DNA from: an uncultured Gammaproteobacteria bacterium
Lineage (GTDB): Bacteria > Pseudomonadota > Gammaproteobacteria > Acidiferrobacterales > CAJVXG01
NCBI GenBank assembly: GCA_913009215.1
Contig: CAJVXG010000102.1
Coordinates: forward strand, 1-5,631
Direction of reading: 5' to 3'
Length of the DNA: 5,631 nucleotides
Part shown: positions 1-5,631 of the stretch, piece after piece
Layout of the letters: each line of letters begins with the position of its first letter
Position numbering within the stretch: the stretch's first letter is position 1
Program-made: the position numbers and the translations under genes
The notes under the pieces: model-generated
Databases searched by the model: none
Told to the model about the DNA's origin: nothing
What the model saw: only the letters and a program-made list of their open reading frames with translations

Positions 1-430
1 GTTCCTCCGGCGGTATAAATTGCAGGGTAAAATTCATCACCACCACAGAGGCATTGCTGATGTCGACAGCGCGGATGTCGGCACATAGTACTTCTACATT
101 TTTTGCCTTGCCCTGTTTAATACGTTGCCGGCACTGCCTGACCATGGCCTCGGCATTATCGACGGCAATGACAGGATTGGCAAAATCGATTCTGTGGGCC
201 ATGGACAGTGTTGCGGCGCCGAGGGAACAACCGAGGTCATATAGTGTAGTGTTGGCCTGGGCGTACTCGGCGCCAAGAATGCCAATGTTGTGAATGATGT
301 GACGATAACCCGGTATGGAGCGTAACAACATATCGGGGAACACATCCGCAACCTGTTCATCGAAGACAAAGTCTTCGATGGTATCCAGCGGTTTGACGTA
401 CAGTTGGTCTTTCGGGGTTGGCGCCGTCAT
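1..430 (-). CDS. cmoA: Carboxy-S-adenosyl-L-methionine synthase CmoA, N-terminal part (3' end outside window)
   Basis: CmoA converts S-adenosyl-methionine and prephenate to carboxy-SAM and phenylpyruvate. CmoB then uses carboxy-SAM to make the 5-oxyacetyl modification of wobble uridine in some tRNAs, in the cytoplasm. The first 143 residues are visible, against about 247 in E. coli CmoA, so roughly 58% is present. The SAM-binding motif DLGCSLGAATLS lies at residues 65-76, the acidic loop AVDNAEAM at 89-96, ADIR at 117-120 and NFTLQF at 133-138. The N-terminal FDEQVADVFPDM (23-34) and SIPGY (38-42) also match the family closely. The ATG at 430 is the only reasonable start: no in-frame start lies shortly upstream, and the alignment begins normally. 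No strong ribosome-binding site is visible. The gene follows the CBS-domain gene by 63 nt on the same strand. The frame runs intact to the left edge, and cmoB may follow there, as is common in this group. Confidence 0.93.
   Translation of the reverse strand, partial: MTAPTPKDQLYVKPLDTIEDFVFDEQVADVFPDMLLRSIPGYRHIIHNIGILGAEYAQANTTLYDLGCSLGAATLSMAHRIDFANPVIAVDNAEAMVRQCRQRIKQGKAKNVEVLCADIRAVDISNASVVVMNFTLQFIPPEE
358..380 (-). repeat. Perfect 10-bp inverted repeat with 3-nt loop inside cmoA
   Basis: The arms at 358-367 (CATCGAAGAC) and 371-380 (GTCTTCGATG) are exact reverse complements separated by three bases. In the cmoA mRNA they would form a tight hairpin about 51-73 nt after the start codon, covering codons 18-24 (IEDFVFD). 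No U-tract follows, so it is not an intrinsic terminator. It may be fortuitous, because the encoded residues overlap the conserved FDE stretch of CmoA. Confidence 0.6.
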
Positions 431-493
431 GGACGCGATGATACTAAACTCGGTTGCTTTCGGGTAAATTTTAGCCTGGTGCCCTACCCCGGG

Positions 494-949
494 CTAGCCC
501 AGAAAATCCCGATCAATTTCATTATTATGATTTTCAATTGCTTCGGGTGAATGTTTAAGCAGATCGGCATAGCGCAGACAGGCATCGGTGGCGGTGAAAA
601 TGCCAACAAGTTTGTCGTTCTCAAGTACTATAGCGGCATCGATATGTTGCTCGGCCATATGGCGCAATACCTTTTCCAGCGGTTCGTCCGGAGTGACGAT
701 ATGGGTGGACGGGGTATAGATGTCACGTACCAGAACCTTGGAGCCAATGGAAACATCTATGCCCAAATATTTTGCCTTATCGATATCACGTGTAGTAACG
801 ATACCGACCGGTGCACCATTTTCCGTTACTGGCAAATGGTGAATATTCATCTTTTGCAACATGGTTTTGGCGCTGTTGGCGTGTGCCACTATCTCGATCG
901 AATACGGATAATTCGACATAACGGACCTGATTGTGACCGACCCTGGCAT
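494..949 (-). CDS. Small protein with two CBS domains (CBS pair, putative nucleotide-sensing regulator)
   Basis: This 151-residue protein consists almost entirely of two CBS domains, at about residues 8-60 and 75-128, followed by a short polar, acidic tail. CBS pairs (Bateman modules) usually bind AMP, ATP, SAM or related adenosine ligands and act as sensors. Each repeat carries the typical G-h-x-T-x-x-D ligand-binding motif: GIVTTRD at 49-55 and GIFTATD at 116-122. No catalytic, DNA-binding or membrane domain is fused, so it probably acts on a partner or alone as a ligand sensor; the target cannot be read from the sequence. The ATG at 949 is preferred because GGGGGTGAG lies just upstream and the protein then starts at the usual pre-CBS segment (VTIRSVMS). 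An internal ATG at codon 11 is a weaker alternative. It lies 92 nt after the outer-membrane protein gene and 63 nt before cmoA. The stop codon sits in a short GC-rich palindrome (491-500). Confidence 0.88.
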   Translation of the reverse strand: MPGSVTIRSVMSNYPYSIEIVAHANSAKTMLQKMNIHHLPVTENGAPVGIVTTRDIDKAKYLGIDVSIGSKVLVRDIYTPSTHIVTPDEPLEKVLRHMAEQHIDAAIVLENDKLVGIFTATDACLRYADLLKHSPEAIENHNNEIDRDFLG

Positions 950-981
950 CTCTCACCCCCTGTTTTTAGATATACCAGGGT
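940..981 (-). promoter_or_regulatory. Inverted repeat enclosing the CBS-gene ribosome-binding site and start
   Basis: ACCCTGG (940-946) and CCAGGGT (975-981) are perfect 7-bp complementary arms, with a 28-nt interval holding the Shine-Dalgarno-like GGGGGTGAG and the ATG at 949. The upstream arm can also pair with CAGGG at 958-962, which overlaps the ribosome-binding site. On the minus strand an extended -10-like sequence, TGGTATATC (977-969), overlaps the upstream arm, without a good -35. The site could be a translational hairpin or a protein operator. A 7-bp repeat of this spacing also arises by chance. Confidence 0.3.
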
Positions 982-1031
982 ATGCTAGCAAGATTTGTGC
1001 CTGTTTGTACGCCGGTCGCTGGATTAGATTT

Positions 1032-1077
1032 GATACCGCCATTAAAAATAGAAGGACAGTCGCAAAAAGGCGGTATC
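1032..1077 (-). repeat. 9-bp inverted repeat bracketing the stop codon of the outer-membrane protein gene
   Basis: GATACCGCC (1032-1040) and GGCGGTATC (1069-1077) are exact reverse complements, 28 nt apart. The interval contains the last nine sense codons and the TAA stop of the outer-membrane protein gene. In mRNA this could form a stem-loop at the 3' end of the transport operon, which might stabilise or help terminate the transcript. No run of U follows the stem, so it does not meet the criteria for an intrinsic terminator. Confidence 0.45.
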
Positions 1078-2301
1078 TCCAGTACCGACTACGCTATTGG
1101 GGCCGACAATAATACCACCGTACTCGCTACCTCGGTCCCCGTGGGTCAGGGTCACCCCGCCTTGCAGCAGCAGGTTTTGTTGCCAGTCGAAGTTCAGGTA
1201 GATCTGCAACAGGTTGCTGTCGTCGTTGAGGTTGTGGATCCAGTGGGTAAAGCTGTTGAGTCGCGGCTTCCATTCCACCTGCATGCCCAGCACCAGGTAA
1301 TCACGCGCCAGGGTAAAGACCTCCCCGCGTTGAATGCGTGCCACCAGTTCCGGATCAAGGGTGTTGTAGCGCTTGTGTCTGGCGCCAAGGTTGTTGCGGT
1401 AGAACTCGATAAAGCCGCGGGTATTACGATTTTTAATAGTCCAGGAACGCTCCAGATTAAAGATCGCGATGTTGGCGGTGTCGCCATTATTGAGCTCGGT
1501 AACATTAATATCGAAACGCCAGACGGCGCCGGCGATATCACCGGAAAAGCCCAGCCCCAATAACGGCTGGTCAAAATGGCGAGCCAACAATATATCGAAC
1601 TCAATGTCTTTGGCGCTGCCATGGTATTTTAGTGCTAGTGAGCCCTGTTTGCTGTCGATATTCCCGGTCAATGGATCGCGCCTGGGTATCAACACCATCT
1701 GCAAGTCACTGCCGTTATCGAACAGCCTTTGCGTATACAGCATGTCGTCGCCGGTTTTAAATTCCTTATCTACCGCTGTCGGTGAAAACGGATTGAACAC
1801 ATCCAGCGGCTGGAATAGCAGACCGTTGCCCCAGCTGATGGTCTGGCGGCCGATGCGAAATACCCATTGTTCCGCGCTATAGCCGATGGACAGGCGGTCG
1901 AACCGGTGTACCGCCATACTGCTTTGGCCGTCGTGAGTAACCTTGGTCAGATCAAACCAGCGTTGATCGTCTCCCGGAAGCAAGGGTCGATTGATAAAAC
2001 CGGGCAAGGTCGCAGCCAGGGTGCGCCGGGCCTCTATGGTGTCGCCAGCAACGGCCAGCAACTGATAATGGATTTGCGTATCCCATTTGCGCCAACGCTT
2101 TTCTGCCTTGAGCCGCAGATCAATCTCATGGTCAATAGCCGGACTGTCGCCAGGCTTGCGAAACAAATCGTTGTTGTCGTAGTCGGTACGACTGAGCTGG
2201 TATTTGATGTGGCCACTGAATTGCCACGGATCGGCATAACTGGTGAGGCTGCCTAAACCGAACAGCAATAATAAACCGGAATTAATTACGCCTTTCATCA
2301 T
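1042..2301 (-). CDS. Putative outer-membrane beta-barrel protein, last gene of Lol-like ABC operon
   Basis: This protein of about 419 residues is predicted to be exported and inserted in the outer membrane; its function is unknown. Residues 1-23 form a signal peptide: a basic start (MMKGV), a leucine-rich core (LLLLFGLG) and a cleavage site after SYA, before DPW. The mature part is rich in alternating polar/hydrophobic strands separated by Asn/Asp/Gly turns. It ends AFLRLSFYF with a terminal phenylalanine, the typical barrel-assembly (BAM) signal. The segment at about 149-175 (FRIGRQTISWGNGLLF, then QPLDVFNPF) resembles motifs in other proteobacterial porin-like barrels; I do not recognise a named family. 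It begins inside the end of the ATPase gene. GGTGA, 8 nt before the ATG at 2301, supports that start. A GTG at 2313 (423 residues) lies inside this ribosome-binding site and is less likely; the ATG at 2298 is also possible. The context suggests the outer-membrane partner of the adjacent ABC/LolA-like system. Confidence 0.8.
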   Translation of the reverse strand: MMKGVINSGLLLLFGLGSLTSYADPWQFSGHIKYQLSRTDYDNNDLFRKPGDSPAIDHEIDLRLKAEKRWRKWDTQIHYQLLAVAGDTIEARRTLAATLPGFINRPLLPGDDQRWFDLTKVTHDGQSSMAVHRFDRLSIGYSAEQWVFRIGRQTISWGNGLLFQPLDVFNPFSPTAVDKEFKTGDDMLYTQRLFDNGSDLQMVLIPRRDPLTGNIDSKQGSLALKYHGSAKDIEFDILLARHFDQPLLGLGFSGDIAGAVWRFDINVTELNNGDTANIAIFNLERSWTIKNRNTRGFIEFYRNNLGARHKRYNTLDPELVARIQRGEVFTLARDYLVLGMQVEWKPRLNSFTHWIHNLNDDSNLLQIYLNFDWQQNLLLQGGVTLTHGDRGSEYGGIIVGPNSVVGTGDTAFLRLSFYF

Positions 2302-2971
2302 CGACGATTTCACCGTCGTGTAATCCGATCAGGCGTTTAGCGTAGGACATCACCAGTTTATCGTGGGTTGAAATCAAAAAAGTGGTGCCGTGGACATCGT
2401 TTAACCGGCGCATCATCTGCAACAGCATCTCGGCGGTGACCGAGTCGAGATTGGCTGTCGGTTCATCGGCCAGAATCAGGCTGGGACCAGAGACCATGGC
2501 CCGGGCCACCGCGACCCGTTGTTGTTGACCGCCAGAGAGCTCGGCCGGACGGCGACGTTCCATGCCCTCTAGCCCCACCTCTTTAAGGATGGCTCGGGCC
2601 TTGTCGGCACGGGTTTTTTTGTCCATGCCTTGCAGTTGCATAACGAACTCAACATTTTCATGGGCGCTTAATACCGGGATCAGGTTGTAGGCCTGAAACA
2701 CAAAGCCCAATTGGCGCAAACGCATCTCGGCCATATCCGCCTTACTCATTTGATCGACCCGTTTGCCGTCGACATGGATTTCACCAGAAGTAGGGTGATC
2801 CAGACCACCGATCATATTGAGCAGCGTGGTTTTGCCGGAACCGGACGGACCGGACAAACAAACAAAGCCGCCCTTTTGAATCTGTAGATCCACTTTATTT
2901 AATGCAGCGATCGTCACATCGCCCTGATGATAGAGTTTTGAGAGCTGTTTACATACTACGGTGTATTCCAT
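2282..2971 (-). CDS. ABC transporter ATP-binding protein, LolD/MacB type
   Basis: A 229-residue cytoplasmic ATPase that would power the two adjacent FtsX-type permeases. All nucleotide-binding motifs are intact: Walker A GPSGSGKTT (41-49), Q-loop in FVFQAYNLIP (Q93), ABC signature LSGGQQQR (145-152), Walker B LILADEP (165-171, catalytic E170), D-loop NLDS (174-177) and H-loop STHD (H203). Length and motifs are typical of the LolD/MacB/FtsE-like subfamily that works by mechanotransmission rather than forming a substrate channel. The sequence alone does not separate a true LolD from other members: the signature reads LSGGQQQR rather than the LSGGERQR of E. coli LolD. The ATG at 2971 lies 3 nt after the permease stop, with AGGA 8 nt upstream. 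The 3' end overlaps the outer-membrane protein gene by about 20 nt. Active ATP hydrolysis is expected. Confidence 0.93.
   Translation of the reverse strand: MEYTVVCKQLSKLYHQGDVTIAALNKVDLQIQKGGFVCLSGPSGSGKTTLLNMIGGLDHPTSGEIHVDGKRVDQMSKADMAEMRLRQLGFVFQAYNLIPVLSAHENVEFVMQLQGMDKKTRADKARAILKEVGLEGMERRRPAELSGGQQQRVAVARAMVSGPSLILADEPTANLDSVTAEMLLQMMRRLNDVHGTTFLISTHDKLVMSYAKRLIGLHDGEIVDDERRN
2310..2314 (-). promoter_or_regulatory. Ribosome-binding site deciding the start of the outer-membrane protein gene
   Basis: GGTGA on the minus strand ends 8 nt before the ATG at 2301. It lies within the ATPase coding sequence, about 26-32 nt before that gene's TAA. The alternative GTG start at 2313 is part of this motif and has no good ribosome-binding site of its own. 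The arrangement implies translational coupling to the ATPase gene. Confidence 0.5.
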
Positions 2972-2974
2972 AAC

Positions 2975-4207
2975 TTAAGTCCTGGTAATGGCCTCAACGG
3001 GTACATAACGGGCGGCACGCCATGCCGGGTAAAAACTGGCCAGCAGACCAAGCCCGATAACGAGCGCATTGGCGACGACGACGTCGTTGAGTTGCGATGT
3101 TAGCGGGATGACATTACTCAACCCAATCATTTGTGCCCCTTTGGCCAGGCCGGACACATCGATGCCATCCGAGTAAATTTGCAAGGTCAGCAAGGACAAC
3201 AGGTTGCCGATGGCCAGGCCGATCAGCAGCAAAAAGAAGGCCTCGCACATGACCTGACCCAGAATGAAACGCGGTCGCATGCCCAGGGCCTGAAATAAAC
3301 CAAACTCACGGGTACGTTCAAACACCGCCATCAATAAGGTATTGACCAGACCAAAGCCCATGGCGACAAACACCACCACAAACCAGATGATGGTAAAACC
3401 ATTGTTAATGGTGACGCGCGCCTGGAGCAAAGGCTGCAACACGTTCCAGGGCTGGATGTCGAGCCTTGGTGCGGCCTGCCGTAGCTTTGCTGTCACCGCA
3501 TCGACTACCTCACGATCCCTGGTCTTGATGCCGATTTCGGAAATATCCTGGCCCATGCCCAGCATTTTCTGGACAACACTTCGGCCGACAAAGACATAGG
3601 CGAGCTCGGTGGATTCGAGCGTGGCATCAAAAATGCCAACGATGCGAAAACCGCGGTCAGCGATTTCGTTGTTGCGGTCCTGACTCATCAGGACTATGCG
3701 TTTGCCCACCCCGGTTTGCAGGCGTTCGGCCAGCTTACGGCCAATAATGACGCCTTTATCTTCGACATCTTTCAGATATCTTCCTTTTTTAGTGGCCTCG
3801 AATAAAAACGACAACGTTTTTTCCCTGCTCGGATCAATACCAACCAGGGTTACGCCGGAGGATTCACGTTCGCTGGCAATCACTGCCGGCACCCGGACCC
3901 GTGCCGACCAGGCAATTATTTTTTCGTTTTTTTGTAACAGCTCCTGTAATGCTGCCGAAGGCAGCGTCATACTGTGTTCTATCACCGGGTCGTCGCGATA
4001 TTGTGGCGCGTGTATCTGAATGTGACCGGTAAGATTGTTAATAGCATCGTTTACCACCTGATGAATGATGCCGCGCATAAAGGCGGCCATGGTGACCATG
4101 GACCAGACGCCGAGGGCGATGGCAAACAGGATCACAAAGGTGCGACGGCGGTTGCGCCACAGGTTGCGCCACCCCAGCGCCAGCAGCAATTTCAAATAAT
4201 CCACCAT
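2975..4207 (-). CDS. FtsX/LolC/E-like ABC transporter permease (second of two)
   Basis: A 410-residue inner-membrane permease of the FtsX/MacB type. It has the family layout: a basic cytoplasmic N-terminus (WRNLWRNRRRT, 13-23), a first membrane helix at about 24-46, a large periplasmic domain at about 47-270 (MacB-type core), then helices at about 271-293, 319-341 and 376-395. The cytosolic loop after the second helix carries ERTREFG (297-303), conserved in this family and likely to contact the ATPase. The C-terminus reads YPAWRAAR (393-400). Length matches LolC/LolE (about 400-415). The ATG at 4207 is 2 nt after the stop of the upstream permease; no clear ribosome-binding site is seen, so coupled reinitiation is likely. 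It probably forms a heterodimer with the neighbouring permease and uses the adjacent ATPase. By analogy with LolCDE it would extract a lipidated substrate from the inner membrane; the substrate is unknown. Confidence 0.9.
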   Translation of the reverse strand: MVDYLKLLLALGWRNLWRNRRRTFVILFAIALGVWSMVTMAAFMRGIIHQVVNDAINNLTGHIQIHAPQYRDDPVIEHSMTLPSAALQELLQKNEKIIAWSARVRVPAVIASERESSGVTLVGIDPSREKTLSFLFEATKKGRYLKDVEDKGVIIGRKLAERLQTGVGKRIVLMSQDRNNEIADRGFRIVGIFDATLESTELAYVFVGRSVVQKMLGMGQDISEIGIKTRDREVVDAVTAKLRQAAPRLDIQPWNVLQPLLQARVTINNGFTIIWFVVVFVAMGFGLVNTLLMAVFERTREFGLFQALGMRPRFILGQVMCEAFFLLLIGLAIGNLLSLLTLQIYSDGIDVSGLAKGAQMIGLSNVIPLTSQLNDVVVANALVIGLGLLASFYPAWRAARYVPVEAITRT

Positions 4208-4209
4208 AG

Positions 4210-5439
4210 TTACACTGCGTGCATCGCATCTACCGGTTTGAGCAGTCGTATACGTAGCGCCGGATAGAGGGCGGCGATCATGGTGGCACCCAGCACCACA
4301 CTGGGGCCGATAGAGAACACAAAAAATGACATTTGGGGCCGTATCGAATCCGGCATATTAAATTGTTTGGCAAACTCCTCCATGCCCGGGACGGAAAAGC
4401 CGTAAACATAGAAGTAATAATTTATAGCAGCGCCCAGAAGCAGGCCGATACCGACACCCAGGAGCGACATCACAAAGGCCTCAAGCATGACCAGGATACC
4501 AATACGAAACGGGGCGGCACCCAGCGCCATCATGATGCCAAACTCGCGGGTACGCTCCAGCACCGACATTAAAAAGGTATTCAGAATGCTAAAGGTGATA
4601 ATGACGACCAGGGTGATATAGATAAACCAGCTGGCGGCAATATCGAGCTCAATCAATTCCTTTATACCGGGTAGCAATTGCTCCCAGTCCAGCGCCACCA
4701 ATTTGGAGTCCTGTCCCAGGTAGTTTTTCACCTTGGCCATGGTGTCTGGCAACTGCTCCAGGTTTTTGCTCAGTATCACCACGGCATGTCCGTGATCGCC
4801 CATGGTGAATAATTCCTGAAAGGTTTGCAGTGGCAAATGCACCATATGGCGATCAAAGTCGGTTGAACCGCTGTTAAAAATACCTACCACTGGGATTACT
4901 GTGGCCGCCACCGAGCCATCGCGGCCGGAACCGAGCAGGGTGAGCTCGTCACCGATTTTAATCTTCAGGTTTTTCGCCAGGCTGGAACCGACAACGGCCT
5001 CGTTTGCAGTGGGGCTGGAAAGATAGCGGCCTTGTCTCACGGTGCCCGGGATGCTGGAAACCATGGGCTCGTATTTTGGGTCGACGCCGGTAATAATGAC
5101 GCCATAGCTGCGCGACCTGGACGACACCAGGGCGAAGCCGGTGGCCCGGGCCGACACCGTTTCCAGACCGGTGGTCTTACGCAGATCGGCCGCCAGCTTG
5201 CTCACGTTGGGTATGCTGGTGCGAATCCGCGGGGTGTCGAGATAACCTTTACGCTGCACCTGTATATGGCCAGCAAACATGCGTACGGTGTTGTCGATCA
5301 TGACGTCATAGCTGCCTTGCTGAATGCCGATGTTAAACACCAGCAACACCACACCAAAGGCAATTGCCAGCAAGGTCAGTACACTGCGGCGGCTGTGTCG
5401 CCAGATGTTACGCCAGGCCATGCGCAGTAACAGGTCCAT
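4210..5439 (-). CDS. FtsX/LolC/E-like ABC transporter permease (first of two)
   Basis: A 409-residue inner-membrane permease, paralogous to the next gene. The basic N-terminus (WRNIWRHSRRS, 9-19) precedes a membrane helix at about 19-39. A periplasmic domain at about 40-269 follows, with GHIQVQRKGY (57-66) matching GHIQIHAPQY in the sister protein. Three more helices lie at about 270-292, 314-336 and 372-392. The loop motif ERTREFG (295-301) is identical in the two permeases, while the rest has diverged strongly, consistent with an asymmetric pair like LolC and LolE. Which of the two would bind the LolA-like carrier cannot be decided from the sequence. The ATG at 5439 is preceded by AGAAGG with 5-nt spacing and lies 2 nt after the stop of the LolA-like gene. 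The gene is intact, with normal length for the family. Confidence 0.9.
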   Translation of the reverse strand: MDLLLRMAWRNIWRHSRRSVLTLLAIAFGVVLLVFNIGIQQGSYDVMIDNTVRMFAGHIQVQRKGYLDTPRIRTSIPNVSKLAADLRKTTGLETVSARATGFALVSSRSRSYGVIITGVDPKYEPMVSSIPGTVRQGRYLSSPTANEAVVGSSLAKNLKIKIGDELTLLGSGRDGSVAATVIPVVGIFNSGSTDFDRHMVHLPLQTFQELFTMGDHGHAVVILSKNLEQLPDTMAKVKNYLGQDSKLVALDWEQLLPGIKELIELDIAASWFIYITLVVIITFSILNTFLMSVLERTREFGIMMALGAAPFRIGILVMLEAFVMSLLGVGIGLLLGAAINYYFYVYGFSVPGMEEFAKQFNMPDSIRPQMSFFVFSIGPSVVLGATMIAALYPALRIRLLKPVDAMHAV

Positions 5440-5441
5440 AG

Positions 5442-5631
5442 CTACCTTCTCGGGTTACGGAGATTCGACAAGGTAAAGCGACTCATCGGCATCGGTAGAT
5501 TAAAACGTATGTTTTTGACCACGACCTCGGTCCATTCCCCGGGCTTGTCGATCTTTTGCATGCGCTGCCTTGCGGCCACATTGCGGCCACCCATTTTTTT
5601 AATCCGCAAGGTCACCATTTTTTTCACCAGC
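5442..5631 (-). CDS. LolA-like outer membrane lipoprotein-sorting protein, C-terminal fragment (5' end outside window)
   Basis: Only the last 62 or so codons are visible; the frame is open through the right edge. The pattern is that of the C-terminal end of LolA-like lipoprotein-sorting proteins (Pfam family of outer membrane lipoprotein-sorting proteins, about 250 residues): a basic VKKMVTLRIKKMGGR strand, VAARQRMQKID, then TEVVVKNIRFNLPMP and a final SRFTLSNLR. The closing order of an 'I-x-F-N' strand followed by 'S-x-F-T-L-x-x-L' is the main reason for the assignment. Such proteins are secreted half-barrel carriers that shield acyl chains in the periplasm. A signal peptide would be expected upstream but cannot be seen. 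It leads the operon as seen here, 2 nt before the first permease. The internal GTG at 5627 is not a likely start. Confidence is limited by the short fragment. Confidence 0.72.
   Translation of the reverse strand, partial: LVKKMVTLRIKKMGGRNVAARQRMQKIDKPGEWTEVVVKNIRFNLPMPMSRFTLSNLRNPRR
5570..5590. repeat. Short direct repeat (10 bp twice, period 11) in the LolA-like gene
   Basis: TTGCGGCCAC occurs at 5570-5579 and again at 5581-5590, separated by one base. The period of 11 is not a multiple of three, so the two copies encode different residues (within GGRNVAAR). The protein still fits the family pattern, so this is probably not a recent frameshifting duplication. Confidence 0.5.

Noticed and set aside
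94..369. Open frame on the minus strand in another phase within cmoA
   Set aside because: The cmoA frame translates to a clear CmoA protein across the same bases; this is an out-of-frame shadow.
441..475. Possible cmoA promoter (TTTACC, 16 nt, TAGTAT on the minus strand)
   Set aside because: Both boxes match the sigma-70 consensus at only four of six positions, and the implied leader would be only a few bases long; too weak to annotate.
478..505. GC-rich palindromic segment after the CBS gene as a terminator
   Set aside because: GGGCTAGCCC is self-complementary without a loop, alternative stems are short (4 bp with interior loops), and the following minus-strand sequence GCTAAAATTTACC has no U-tract.
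551..988. 145-codon plus-strand open frame opposite the CBS gene
   Set aside because: It overlaps the CBS gene almost completely; the CBS translation has clear domain motifs and this one has none.
982..1563. 193-codon open frame on the plus strand opposite the barrel gene
   Set aside because: It is antisense to a well-supported gene, has a low-complexity valine-rich translation, no recognisable motif and no convincing ribosome-binding site; it follows from the codon usage of the real gene.
4087..4101. CCATGGT-G-ACCATGG palindrome in the permease gene
   Set aside because: A 7-bp arm is expected about once by chance in a window of this size, and it lies in codons of the first membrane helix.
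5594..5624. Two runs of seven A (minus strand) in the LolA-like gene as slippage or frameshift sites
   Set aside because: Both encode Lys-Lys-Met in the correct frame, no downstream structure or alternative frame product is visible, and the protein matches its family without shifting.

Overview
The window most likely comes from a gammaproteobacterium. The main evidence is a clear cmoA gene (carboxy-SAM synthase of tRNA wobble-uridine modification, largely a gammaproteobacterial gene). A LolA/LolCDE-type envelope system and an outer-membrane beta-barrel also show a Gram-negative envelope. Base composition looks balanced by eye, and nothing suggests phage, plasmid or insertion-sequence DNA. All seven genes lie on the minus strand, so transcription runs from right to left.

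Right to centre (5631 down to 1042) is a compact operon-like cluster. In transcription order it holds the C-terminal end of a LolA-like periplasmic carrier protein (cut by the window edge), two tandem FtsX/LolC/E-type ABC permeases, a LolD/MacB-type ABC ATPase, and a signal-peptide-bearing outer-membrane beta-barrel protein. Gaps are 2, 2 and 3 nt, and the barrel gene overlaps the end of the ATPase gene, so the five genes are probably co-transcribed and translationally coupled. The gene content resembles the Lol lipoprotein-sorting route: inner-membrane extractor LolC/E plus LolD, then periplasmic carrier LolA. Here a beta-barrel takes the last place, where LolB would be expected. My inference is a dedicated trans-envelope route that moves a lipoprotein or lipid from the inner membrane to the outer membrane or the cell surface. 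The cargo is not visible in the window.

Left (949 down to 1) are two genes with looser spacing: a small stand-alone protein with a pair of CBS domains, probably an adenine-nucleotide-sensing regulator, and the first 143 codons of cmoA, cut by the left edge. The 92-nt and 63-nt gaps before these genes leave room for their own promoters, but only weak promoter-like sequences are visible. No intrinsic terminator separates them convincingly from the transport operon.

Three inverted repeats stand out: a 10-bp hairpin inside the early cmoA coding region, a 9-bp repeat bracketing the stop codon of the barrel gene, and a 7-bp repeat enclosing the ribosome-binding site and start codon of the CBS gene.
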